A stretch of DNA of 41,085 nucleotides from assembly GCF_002954445.1 (NCBI RefSeq), contig NZ_MQWA01000001.1, positions 1,556,139-1,597,223 of the forward strand, in the 5' to 3' direction. The position numbers and the translations under genes are program-made. Source of the stretch: Rubritalea profundi (GTDB lineage: Bacteria > Verrucomicrobiota > Verrucomicrobiia > Verrucomicrobiales > Akkermansiaceae). The notes under the pieces are model-generated. The model saw nothing but the letters and a program-made list of their open reading frames with translations. It searched no databases and was not told the DNA's origin. Of the stretch, positions 1-8,095 are shown piece by piece. Every line of letters starts with the position of its first letter. The first letter of the stretch is position 1.

Positions 1-73
1 CAGGTTAATATTTCAATACATTTCGATCCCGGTTTTCCTAACACTCAATTTCACGATTATATGCCTTATTTAA

Positions 74-583
74 GTGCCATTGGGGGCTGTGTGGAAAATG
101 TTAGGAGGTTTTGAGTGTGGCATTGTGCCAATGCGCCAGGCCGATGACGGGACTCTTTTTGTTGGAGGCACCAACCGTGGCTGGGCATCGAGAGGGACAA
201 AAAACTTCAGCCTCGAAAGAGTGAGCTGGACTGGAGTCACTCCCTTCGAAATGTTAAAAATGGAGGCCGAAGCAGATGGTTTCACGCTGCGTTTTACCGA
301 AGCTCTCGATCTAGAATTAGCTGCGAATCCAGAAAACTACAAAATGCAGGCCTGGACCTACATTTATCAGAAAAGCTACGGCAGCCCAGAGGTTGATAAT
401 GTCACACCAGTGGTCACAGCCGTGGAAGTGGCTGCTGATGGTATGAGCGTGAAAATTAAGTTAGATGGTATGACAAAAGGTCATGTCCACCACCTTGATT
501 GCTCAGGCCTACGCTCTAAGGGCGGAAGCCCGCTGTGGCACCCCAACAGCTACTACACGCTCAACCAAATTCCAAAGCTCTAG
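74..583 (+). pseudogene. C-terminal remnant of a PVC-type secreted beta-propeller/dehydrogenase-like protein
   Basis: The readable part (170 codons, stop at 581-583) matches what I remember of the C-terminal end of large secreted proteins of Planctomycetes and Verrucomicrobia that combine a sorbosone-dehydrogenase-like propeller with heme-binding domains. Landmarks are GGTNRGW near residue 31, an F-x-L-x-R-V-x-W-T-G strand, a YGSPEVD segment and the terminal HPNSYYTLNQIP. Such proteins usually have many hundreds of residues upstream. Here the same frame has a TAA at 71-73, and the first 70 bases do not read as the expected upstream sequence in any frame. The GTG at 74 is an unlikely true start because it falls inside the conserved region and there is no signal peptide. 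I read it as a truncated or rearranged gene, or a contig-end artefact. Family assignment is from memory of the motif pattern. Confidence 0.55.
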
Positions 584-898
584 TAACAAGCAGGAATACA
601 CACACAATACATTACGCAATGTGACGGACTCTGCAGGTAGCGCGACCGTCCCGGTCGCTCAAAATATTCCCAGCGAAGCTGCTGACCCACAGCGCTCAGA
701 CCTCACCGGCGAACTTCCCCGTGACATTCAGTCCCGTCATCCACACACAAACCAGGCTGATATAGCCCTCCATAGACCCAGATTATCAGGCTTAATCCCA
801 GCGTAGCGACTGCGTCGTAACACTGTAAAAATCAAGGAACAGACAATATTAGCTCGCGCTAGGAGGGAGTAGGCTGGCGGCACCTACAGATCAATCGC
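584..898. other. Intergenic region between convergent genes
   Basis: About 315 bases between the stop of the remnant gene (+) and the stop of the giant secreted protein (-). Apart from the hairpin at 642-658 I see no convincing gene. The forward open frame at 483-806 overlaps the remnant gene out of frame and has no family-like sequence. Confidence 0.5.
642..658. repeat. GC-rich hairpin downstream of the remnant gene
   Basis: Perfect 7-bp inverted repeat (GCGACCG, loop TCC, CGGTCGC) about 60 bases after the stop of the remnant gene. There is no T-run on either side, so it is not a classical intrinsic terminator. It could be a small dispersed palindromic repeat. Confidence 0.5.
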
Positions 899-3800
899 TT
901 AGACGGCTTTTTGCCAGGTTTGGGCGATTGACTTGAGATTGTCTTCGTCGGTCTGTAGGGCCTCGGGGCCGAAGTAGGACGCTTGGAGTTGTCCAATTTC
1001 TAGTTCGAGCTTTGCCTTTTGTTCATCATTTAGCGAAGGGCTCTGAGAGATTTTCTCTAGATAGCTGAGTAAGGTGACAGGCGTGAGGTCGGTGGGTAGA
1101 GCGATTACATTTGACGGGCCAGTGACTGGGGCTGCCTTGCGTGATTTAACAGTCAAGAAGCCGGTGATGCCAAGAACGAGGGCTCCCGCTACGAAGTACC
1201 ATGGTTGAAGCCCGGCAGTTTCAGTCTCGGTTAGGGAAATAGTTTTCTCTACTGAGACTAGATCGACATCGTCATATCTTTGGAGAGTGAGACCTTCTTC
1301 TTTCGCAGTGGGCAAGAGAAGTTCTGGGAAGGAAAACTCTGTGGGTTTAGCCTCATTTTCAGTCGCTAAAGTCACCACCCACTCGTGGGTGGACAGTGGC
1401 GCTAGGTCGTCTGTAGTTGCATCGAGTTCTACGATCTGGAGTTCTCTGTCATCAATCGAGACCACCTTGTAGCCCTTCGGTGGGAGTTGGAGCATCTTGT
1501 CTAACTGGGGGACGGTACCGTGAGCTGAACTCTTGATTTCTAACTTCAGTGTCTTCTCTTTATCGAGCTCGCGTTCGTCGAGCACCATGGTGACCTTGAG
1601 GTCGCGGTGGGGTCTATCACTTGTTTTGTTATTCGCGCTGATAGGAATAGCGGGAGAGGTGATAGGCAGAACAACGTAGCCAGAGGTGTCCAAGAAATCT
1701 AGGTCGATTTTGAGTGGAGGAATCGTATCGACTTGTGGGCCTTTGGGCTTGAGCTGGATGTAAGCGTAAGGAGTGAGAGTCCATCCTTGTTGCTTGTCTG
1801 TGCGAGATTGGACTTTCGAATTATGGAATGTGATTGATACGATTTCAAAATTCTCAGTCAAGGCAGCCCGCGCTGATTTTTCAAATTTATCGCGGTAGTC
1901 TTCTGCTGGCCTACCGTAGTTGTAGCCAGAGCGAGTATTGCTTTGGTTGACGAGGTATTTCTGGAAGCCGCTGGCTTCGCGTTCGATTTCGCGAGTGTGG
2001 CGGAGATTGATGTAGAGGCCAAATGGCTCGCTGGCTGACACTTCACTGGAGCCGTCGACATAGCTATCGAGCTTCACCTCAGTGACGAGGTCTTGGTAGT
2101 ATTGGTAGACTGTGTTGCCGTCGGCAAAATTGGCGTGGTCACCGACGAGGTCGATGGCTGATTTCAAGTAGCGAAACTTGAGGTCGGGTCCGACGTTCGC
2201 GAGGCGTTGGTTGAGAACCTTGGTGAACTTGGCAAGGTGTCTTTCCGCTGCGCCTGGGTCGATGGTATCAAGCTTTTCTAACGTAGATTTGATTTTAGTA
2301 AACTCACCATTCATCGGTTGGTGATGGCTCTTTAGCGCTTCTAGGATAGAGGAACCTAGTGATCCATAGAACCAATCTGTAAATACTTGGACTGATTCAT
2401 CGCTCTCTTTATCGAGAGGGAGTGTTGCGATGTAGGCATCAGCCGCTTTCGCAAATAACTCCATCGATGCAAGCTTGTCGGACGAGTGCTCTGAGTTAGA
2501 TCCAATGCTGGATTTGTAGTTAGATTCTTCGAGTGTGAGCGCAGCCATCTGCACCATCAAGCGCCATTGATCAGGATGGTGGTTCAGGCTGGCCTTGCAG
2601 AGCCCGAGAGCCATGGCGTAGCCGCGGAGAACTTGCGCTTGTTGCTCTTTGTCGGTGCGCTTTGTTTTGGCATCGATCTGGAGTTTTTGCTTGGGCCAAA
2701 GTCCTGCTAGGTTGGTGCGCATGCGGCTGAGCAATGAGGCGACGACTTCAGGTTCGATTTCTTTTGTGGAGCCAAAGACCTTTTTCAATGTTTCCAATCG
2801 CCAGACTTCAGCCGTCGAGTGAGCACTGGTGAAGGCCTCGGCAAATTCTTTCTGAAACTTGTCGTCTAAGTCGAGACTTTTGACTTGGGCGATCAGCTCA
2901 GAGAGTTCTTTAAGATTGCGTTCCTGCTTGGAGCGGGTGAGTGGGATGGATTCGGCACGCTGGTTCATCCCATACATGTAAAAGTAGCGTGAACGATAGC
3001 GGTTGTTCTTGGCGTTCGGGTTATGGTTATCGGCCCAGACGCGGATCATTTCACGTATTAGATCTTTCGCCGTTTCTGGACGGGTGCTTGCTATCTCCTT
3101 GAGTAGAGGGAAGGCTTTTCCTTCCTCTTTCACTTTGAGGAAAAGTTTCGATGCACCTGTCAGGTAGTTCATCCGTACGTTTTCTTGGACTAAATCGAGC
3201 CATTCGTTAGATGGTGCTAACTCTAGCAAGTCTCCAGAGCGGATAGGGGAAACCGAGATACTTGACCTGCTTTGTGGTTGTCGAGCTCCATAGAAGATAT
3301 TTCCGTATCTGTCTGACTGCATTTCTGGTCTGAGGCTGGTGGAGGAGTCGAGCTTGTAGGAATGCTCCGCCTCATGGTTCCAGTTGCGAAGGTAAAGTGT
3401 CAGTAATTCGGACCAATCAGCAGTGGCCGCAGTGGTGTTCTGGATGAGGGCGTTGGCTGCGGCGGCCTGGAGTTGGAGTTGCTCTAGGCGGAAGTTTGCG
3501 TCCTGGTTCTGACGAGTTTGCGATGAAAGAATGCCCACGGCTGAGAGAATTTCGAACCCTTCAGAGTCGGTGTCCGCGAAGGTTTTCTTAAGCCATTCTC
3601 TGCCTGAGTCTTCATCGAGCTCAGGGAGTAGTGAAAGTGCTCGGTAGAGAGATTTTCCTCTCAGGCTATAGGGTGCTTCTTTATGAGATAAAATGTAACG
3701 CGAAAGCTCCCAGGCTATGGGCAAGTGTTGCTTACCCATTTTAGCCTGATGGGCCGCAGAGTGGTACTGCGAGAGCAGGTCTAGCGCCTTGTAGTCATTT

Positions 3801-4609
3801 TCCTTTTGTGCCTTCGCTTGATCTGGAATGTAGGGAGAGACTTGGCCTAACAGGCCGCTGAGTATGAGTAACTCGGCTGTGTTAGATTTTGTAATTTCGC
3901 TACCAAGTCCCAGTGCTGAGTTTCCCTTTTTGAGTTCTTCGAAAAAGGATGGGAGTGGTCGGTTGTTAGGGCCGATTAGTTTAGCCAAAATCTTCAGTGT
4001 TTGTGGGCTAAGAGCAGAAGGGCAAGCATCAGCGAGAGGTAGAAGGTCTGCAGGTGGAAAATACTGAGCCTGGGTGTGGGAGCGGGCGCCAGTGGCTGCT
4101 ATTTCCTGCTTTGGTGAGATACGTGCTGGCTGGGAGAGTTGCTGGAGGATTTGGCTATAAATCTGAGTGGCCTCATTATTTTGGAGCGCTGCGAGGGACT
4201 CTTTGAGTTGTGGCCAATTGCTCAGAATGACATCATTCTGTATTTGTTTCACCTCTAGCTTGAAGCGAGTAATTTGCTGTGCTGGAGTCAATTTTTTGAG
4301 CTGTGCTTCTGAGAGCTTCTCGATCTTCAGTGGGGTGCGTTTGACCGCCATGCGGGTTTCAATAATCCCGGAGTTCGAGCGATTGATTTTGATTTCCTCA
4401 ATGATTTTGCTCCGTTGTTGGGCTGGAGTCAGAGGTTTCCTCTTTGAGGTGGACCCGGCCCTGCGAGACTGGATGGCTTGGTCTGCAGATAGCTGTTTAC
4501 TCTCAATGCCAGATGGATTGATACCTTGAAGTCTGACGTTAGAGTTTTGAGCGGAAGCTGGTAGGCTGGCGAGCGAGAGTGATGCCCAATAGATGGCCGT
4601 TTTTTTCAT
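899..4609 (-). CDS. Giant secreted, membrane-anchored helical-repeat protein in the BatD position
   Basis: 1236 residues. The N-terminus is a Sec signal peptide (MKK, hydrophobic stretch, likely cut after ASAQ near residue 21). A charged region follows in which LTPAQQ occurs twice, then a long alpha-helical region to about residue 850, then a beta-rich part. One transmembrane helix lies near residue 1150 (PWYFVAGALVLGITGF), followed by a short helical cytosolic tail. It is the last gene of the MoxR/VWA operon, where BatD (secreted Ig-like domains, C-terminal membrane helix) usually sits. Known BatD proteins are about half this size or less, and I cannot align the helical part to one. I infer a periplasmic scaffold working with the two VWA proteins. 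The ATG is preceded by a pyrimidine/A-rich leader without Shine-Dalgarno. Confidence 0.7.
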   Translation of the reverse strand: MKKTAIYWASLSLASLPASAQNSNVRLQGINPSGIESKQLSADQAIQSRRAGSTSKRKPLTPAQQRSKIIEEIKINRSNSGIIETRMAVKRTPLKIEKLSEAQLKKLTPAQQITRFKLEVKQIQNDVILSNWPQLKESLAALQNNEATQIYSQILQQLSQPARISPKQEIAATGARSHTQAQYFPPADLLPLADACPSALSPQTLKILAKLIGPNNRPLPSFFEELKKGNSALGLGSEITKSNTAELLILSGLLGQVSPYIPDQAKAQKENDYKALDLLSQYHSAAHQAKMGKQHLPIAWELSRYILSHKEAPYSLRGKSLYRALSLLPELDEDSGREWLKKTFADTDSEGFEILSAVGILSSQTRQNQDANFRLEQLQLQAAAANALIQNTTAATADWSELLTLYLRNWNHEAEHSYKLDSSTSLRPEMQSDRYGNIFYGARQPQSRSSISVSPIRSGDLLELAPSNEWLDLVQENVRMNYLTGASKLFLKVKEEGKAFPLLKEIASTRPETAKDLIREMIRVWADNHNPNAKNNRYRSRYFYMYGMNQRAESIPLTRSKQERNLKELSELIAQVKSLDLDDKFQKEFAEAFTSAHSTAEVWRLETLKKVFGSTKEIEPEVVASLLSRMRTNLAGLWPKQKLQIDAKTKRTDKEQQAQVLRGYAMALGLCKASLNHHPDQWRLMVQMAALTLEESNYKSSIGSNSEHSSDKLASMELFAKAADAYIATLPLDKESDESVQVFTDWFYGSLGSSILEALKSHHQPMNGEFTKIKSTLEKLDTIDPGAAERHLAKFTKVLNQRLANVGPDLKFRYLKSAIDLVGDHANFADGNTVYQYYQDLVTEVKLDSYVDGSSEVSASEPFGLYINLRHTREIEREASGFQKYLVNQSNTRSGYNYGRPAEDYRDKFEKSARAALTENFEIVSITFHNSKVQSRTDKQQGWTLTPYAYIQLKPKGPQVDTIPPLKIDLDFLDTSGYVVLPITSPAIPISANNKTSDRPHRDLKVTMVLDERELDKEKTLKLEIKSSAHGTVPQLDKMLQLPPKGYKVVSIDDRELQIVELDATTDDLAPLSTHEWVVTLATENEAKPTEFSFPELLLPTAKEEGLTLQRYDDVDLVSVEKTISLTETETAGLQPWYFVAGALVLGITGFLTVKSRKAAPVTGPSNVIALPTDLTPVTLLSYLEKISQSPSLNDEQKAKLELEIGQLQASYFGPEALQTDEDNLKSIAQTWQKAV

Positions 4610-4750
4610 AAAATAATGGGTGTGGGAAAGTGTGTGAGTGGAGTTTGGGGGAAAGCGTGAATGAGGTGTTAGGATCCTGAGCCGTCAGCTGGTGGTCCTT
4701 GGCCTGCGCCACGTGAATCACTAGGTTTGTTGCTAGGTTTTGCTGCTGGT

Positions 4751-4768
4751 TTCGGGCGACCGCCCGAA
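4751..4768. repeat. Small inverted repeat downstream of the BatC-like gene
   Basis: Perfect 7-bp stem (TTCGGGC, loop GACC, GCCCGAA) 12-29 bases past the TGA of the BatC-like gene. It has no T-tract in the direction of transcription. It overlaps the open reading extension described in the findings, so it may be codon sequence rather than a regulatory hairpin. Confidence 0.4.
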
Positions 4769-4779
4769 GAACATCCTTG

Positions 4780-5362
4780 TCATTGAGATGGGATGGGAAG
4801 GCCGTAGAGTTCCTTGGGGGTGGCGCGTGCTAGGCGGATAGTCGCTTCTAGGTCTAGCAAGTGCTTGCTGCCCGCCTGTGAGTTTTGTGCGAGTAGCTTA
4901 TATTCCTGTCTGGCGGCCTCAATCTCGGGTTCCCACTCAGCATCTGGCTTGCCTTCTAACTTCATGAGGTAGGTCATGTAGTAGCGGGCATTGGCCAGCG
5001 TGGAGGTGACCTGCTGTTTGAGCTCGGGTGATGCATACGGGTCGCTCTGGATTTCTGCTGCTAGAGCTGCGAGCTCTTCTCGAGCTTCGGGGAGTTGGCT
5101 GTTCTGCATTTTTGCTTTAGCTATCTCTAGCTGAATTTTTCTAGAGATCTGAGTTTTTTCCTTCGGCAGTTTTGCCAAGGCGTCTTGGTACAGGCGAATC
5201 GCTTCAGGCCAGTTTTCGTCAGCGACAGCCGCTTGGGATTCGGCGAGCAGGTCGTCGGTGTGCTCTAATGCGAGTCTCTCTTGTCCTGGTCCATAGTGGT
5301 AGGCGAGTGCAATCAGTGGAACGAGCAACCAGAGGGTGGCTAGGATGATTTTTTTTTCTCAT
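4780..5362 (-). CDS. BatC-like short TPR protein with membrane anchor; reading frame interrupted at an A9 run
   Basis: The uninterrupted frame starts at a TTG (5328) and encodes 182 residues with a TPR-like pair of helices (residues 30-100), but begins abruptly inside a hydrophobic stretch. The only ATG upstream (5360-5362) is followed by AG and nine A residues (5349-5357). If this run were eight A, the protein would read M-R-K-K-I-I-L-A-T-L-W-L-L-V-P-L-I-A-L-A, an ideal positively charged signal anchor continuous with the main frame. I therefore place the gene at 5362-4780 with a one-base surplus in the A-run. It lies 9 bases after the BatB-like stop. In Bat operons BatC is a TPR partner of the VWA proteins. 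Alternatives are initiation at the TTG, slippage of RNA polymerase on A9, or a sequencing error. Confidence 0.75.
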
Positions 5363-5371
5363 GATAGGAGT

Positions 5372-6355
5372 CTATTGGGTAAGGGGTGGGCCTGGCTCAA
5401 ACCGGCCAGAGTGGTAATGTAACATGAATGGGATGAGGGCGAGAAGCAGAGAGGATACACCAATGACTATGAGTGAGTACTCGCGCAGTGTCAGTTCTGG
5501 GCTCTCTTTTTCCATTTTCAGCGTGCCAAGGTCGGCTATAACATCTGTCGGGATATGTTTGCGGTTTCCATCATGGTAGGATCCTCCCAGTCTCGTTGCA
5601 ATCTGGCTCAACGTACTGATGTCTTGGCGCGACTGCGTGCCATCGATAAATGTGCCTTTACTCGGGTCGCCCACACCTAGAACGAGGGTAGAACCAATTG
5701 AGCTTGGTAGCCTTGGCATACCTGAGGCTGGGACAGTGTCGCCGTCTGAAGCGATCACTAGTGTTGCTGAATTCGCTGGCCAGTCCTGAGCGATAGTTGC
5801 CACCTCGCTGATGCCATCAAACAGACGAGTCTTACCTGTCGGAAAGACGCTCGAGAGCGGTAAGCCGTCTAAAAAGTTAAGGATGACCTCTATGTCGCGG
5901 CCTTCTTTGACAACCGGCTTGGCTCCATTGTAGACGGCCACCATGGTGAAGTGTAGCTTGTCATCAGCAGTCCGCTGTAGCATTGATTGGATCAAGGCCG
6001 AGGCGCGCTCGGTGCGGGAAATTTTTTGATCAGATCCTGCATCTTTGAGACGCATCGAGGGTGAGACGTCTAACAGCAGAACGAGATGCCTCCGTTCCTC
6101 TGCTGGAACTTCCTCAGCCTGCACGTTGCGGTGGGCTTTAGGAGGTAAGAACAGTAAGGTGGTAGCTCCCCATGCCAGGGCTGTGAGAGCTAGGACTCTG
6201 AGCAATGACGCGGTGTAGAGTGGTGTTGGGATCGGAGCGCCGGTACCGAATGCTAGATGGCGCACACGCAGAATCCGCCGGTGGTGCACGAGCTCAGCCC
6301 CCGCAGTAAGAATTGCGGCAGCCAGTGAAATAAGAATCGCGGGTGAGAGAGTCAT
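5372..6355 (-). CDS. Membrane-anchored VWA-domain protein (BatB-like)
   Basis: 327 residues. Two hydrophobic segments lie near the N-terminus (residues 4-20 and 50-70) and one near the C-terminus (SLIVIGVSSLLLALIPF). Between them is a von Willebrand A domain with an intact metal-site signature: DVSPS at 96-100, the TRLFDGI threonine region, and SDGDT. The start ATG overlaps the TAA of the preceding VWA gene (TAATG), so the two are translationally coupled. An in-frame TTG two codons earlier is less likely. VWA proteins of this type sit in the cytoplasmic membrane with MoxR ATPases and are thought to act in envelope integrity or metal-dependent maturation of partner proteins. The exact substrate is unknown. 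Confidence 0.85.
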   Translation of the reverse strand: MTLSPAILISLAAAILTAGAELVHHRRILRVRHLAFGTGAPIPTPLYTASLLRVLALTALAWGATTLLFLPPKAHRNVQAEEVPAEERRHLVLLLDVSPSMRLKDAGSDQKISRTERASALIQSMLQRTADDKLHFTMVAVYNGAKPVVKEGRDIEVILNFLDGLPLSSVFPTGKTRLFDGISEVATIAQDWPANSATLVIASDGDTVPASGMPRLPSSIGSTLVLGVGDPSKGTFIDGTQSRQDISTLSQIATRLGGSYHDGNRKHIPTDVIADLGTLKMEKESPELTLREYSLIVIGVSSLLLALIPFMLHYHSGRFEPGPPLTQ

Positions 6356-7278
6356 TACCAAGGAGTGTAGCGGAGTCCGAAAAGGGTGAGGAGATATGTG
6401 CCCGCGAGTGATAGCATGGCGATGAGATAGGGGGAGAAATGGTCTACAGGGTCAGGTGTTAGACGCTTGAACGTAGCCTTCTCCATCACGTCAATTTTGC
6501 TAAAAATTTCCAGCAGTGCTTGTGGATCACCCGCTGCGAATGTGGCACCTCCTGTCGACTGGGAAATCAGCTGAACTTCAGCTGGTGGTTCACCGCTGCC
6601 AATGTGGATGCCGTAGAGTGTGATGTTATTTTCCTTCAGGCTCTGCGCAATTTTTTGGTCATTGCCATCATAGAGGTCATAGCTTTGTCCGTCAGAAATG
6701 AGAATGATGATGCGGTCACCGCTTTCTGAAGTAAGCAGGAATCGCTCAGATTGCTTGAGAGCTGATCCGATCGCTGTGCCACCACGGAACCATGGTGGAA
6801 GGTTGCTAGGGTGGAGGAATGGTGCGGCACAGGAGAACGAGGAAGCATCAGTGGTGAGCGGAACCCAGCGCAGGTTGTCATCACCGAAGACGATCAGCGA
6901 AAAGGCATCACCCTTGCGGTAGGTGAGGAACTCATTGAGCGAGTCCATCGCCACTCCATAGCGATCCTTCTCGCCAAGTTTGGCAGTCATCGATCCGGAA
7001 ACGTCCAAACAGAATTGGATGTTAGTGAGTTCTCGCTCCGAGCGTGGACGCTCGAATCGGCGTGGACCAGCTAACAGAATAATGGCTGCTGCTAGGATGA
7101 GAGCGGGCAGGGTGTTGACGCAGTTGAGAAGGCGTGAAGTCCAGACTGCATGTTTGGTGCGTTGGTGGTCAAATGGCAGAGCCAGCGCACGCGTGTGCTT
7201 TCGCCATAAATGAATGGCAAGCAGTATGGGTAGGATGAGGCCACTAGGACCAATGGATGAGCGAATGACATATTGGAT
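6355..7278 (-). CDS. Membrane-anchored VWA-domain protein (BatA-like) lacking a canonical start codon
   Basis: Coding sequence is continuous from just after the upstream gene's TAG (7285-7287). It encodes a hydrophobic N-terminus (PSGLILPILLAIHLW), a second membrane segment (LPALILAAAIILLAG), a VWA domain with DVSGSM at about residues 92-97, GGTAIGSAL and ISDGQSY, and a C-terminal membrane helix (YLIAMLSLAGTYLLTLFGL). There is no ATG, GTG or TTG in frame until a TTG at 7006-7008, which is already inside the VWA core. I place the start at the ATC at 7276-7278, six bases after the TAG, because it retains the N-terminal membrane segments found in BatA proteins. Re-initiation after the upstream stop would explain this. 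The product, about 307 residues, should pair with the BatB-like protein next to it. Confidence 0.7.
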   Translation of the reverse strand: MQYVIRSSIGPSGLILPILLAIHLWRKHTRALALPFDHQRTKHAVWTSRLLNCVNTLPALILAAAIILLAGPRRFERPRSERELTNIQFCLDVSGSMTAKLGEKDRYGVAMDSLNEFLTYRKGDAFSLIVFGDDNLRWVPLTTDASSFSCAAPFLHPSNLPPWFRGGTAIGSALKQSERFLLTSESGDRIIILISDGQSYDLYDGNDQKIAQSLKENNITLYGIHIGSGEPPAEVQLISQSTGGATFAAGDPQALLEIFSKIDVMEKATFKRLTPDPVDHFSPYLIAMLSLAGTYLLTLFGLRYTPW

Positions 7279-7284
7279 GGCTGC

Positions 7285-8085
7285 CTAGTATTCTTTGAAC
7301 GCTGTGAGCAGTGGCTCGATCTCTTTTTGAGTAATCGACTGCGATGGAGCATGCAGCCAGTGCTCTATCTTTAGCACCAGTGGTGACGCCTCAGGGTGGG
7401 TTCGCAGCTGGGAAATAGCCTCGGCTGTTGGCAGCACGTCCAAACCGGGAACTTGCTTTTTCCAATGGCCAATGATTAGTCGCTCTAGGGTGGATTTCTG
7501 GGTCAAATCGAGTTCGCCGTGAGCAGTCGCCAGCACTAACTTCTGCAGCTTTTCATGGGTAGTCTCTACTCTAACTTCTTCGCCTAGGTTCTTGGGTTTC
7601 GGTTTGCGGTAGACGATAATGCAGACGAGCACGATGACCCACAGTAGTGCTGCTACCCAGATCGTGCTACGATAATTACTTAGATTTCCTGGTGTCGAGT
7701 ACTCCAGCGACTGCGGCTTAGGAAGGGTGTCAATGGGGTGCTGAGTGGTGATCTCTAGTGTAGTCTCCAGCTCGGTCACTGGCAGTTGGCTCTCAGTGAA
7801 TCTTAAAAATCGAGCGAGCGAGTGCACTCCAGCGTCTAGTCCATAGACCTCCATGTCGTAGCGGTATCCCTCAGACGCGGGCTTTATCTCGAGCACTCTG
7901 ATGACGAGCGAAGACGAGGAATCGGTCCGTGGAATCGGCTCTACCTTTTCTCCAGCGATGTAGATATCCGTGAAGCGCGTTGGTAAACCCATTGGCGCTT
8001 GTTGGCTTTCTACTGAGAAAAGTGGAGTCACTAACAGCAAAAATGCCGCTACCAGTAGCCGTGAGATGTGGGTGCGTGTAAACAT
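7285..8085 (-). CDS. Secreted/membrane protein of MoxR-VWA operons (DUF4381-like layout)
   Basis: 266 residues from the ATG at 8085, chosen because it begins a clean signal sequence (MFTRTHISRLLVAAFLLLVTPLFS). A longer frame from 8127 would overlap the DUF58 gene. The order is signal peptide, about 110 residues of beta-rich extracytoplasmic sequence, a transmembrane helix near residues 147-165 (IWVAALLWVIVLVCIIVYR), then a basic helical cytosolic tail of about 100 residues. Signal, beta domain, helix and helical tail match small proteins (DUF4381 and relatives) encoded between DUF58 and VWA genes in many Bat-type operons, but the sequence itself is not decisive. Likely a partner of the VWA proteins in the membrane complex. 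Confidence 0.6.
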   Translation of the reverse strand: MFTRTHISRLLVAAFLLLVTPLFSVESQQAPMGLPTRFTDIYIAGEKVEPIPRTDSSSSLVIRVLEIKPASEGYRYDMEVYGLDAGVHSLARFLRFTESQLPVTELETTLEITTQHPIDTLPKPQSLEYSTPGNLSNYRSTIWVAALLWVIVLVCIIVYRKPKPKNLGEEVRVETTHEKLQKLVLATAHGELDLTQKSTLERLIIGHWKKQVPGLDVLPTAEAISQLRTHPEASPLVLKIEHWLHAPSQSITQKEIEPLLTAFKEY

Positions 8086-8095
8086 TCTGAAATTG

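Noticed and set aside
483-806. Forward open frame of 107 codons after the remnant gene
   Set aside because: It overlaps the remnant gene out of frame, has no family-like sequence and runs through the hairpin at 642-658.
4780-4782. Selenocysteine at the TGA of the BatC-like gene
   Set aside because: No redox motif around the codon; a disordered tail after it gives no reason for selenium.
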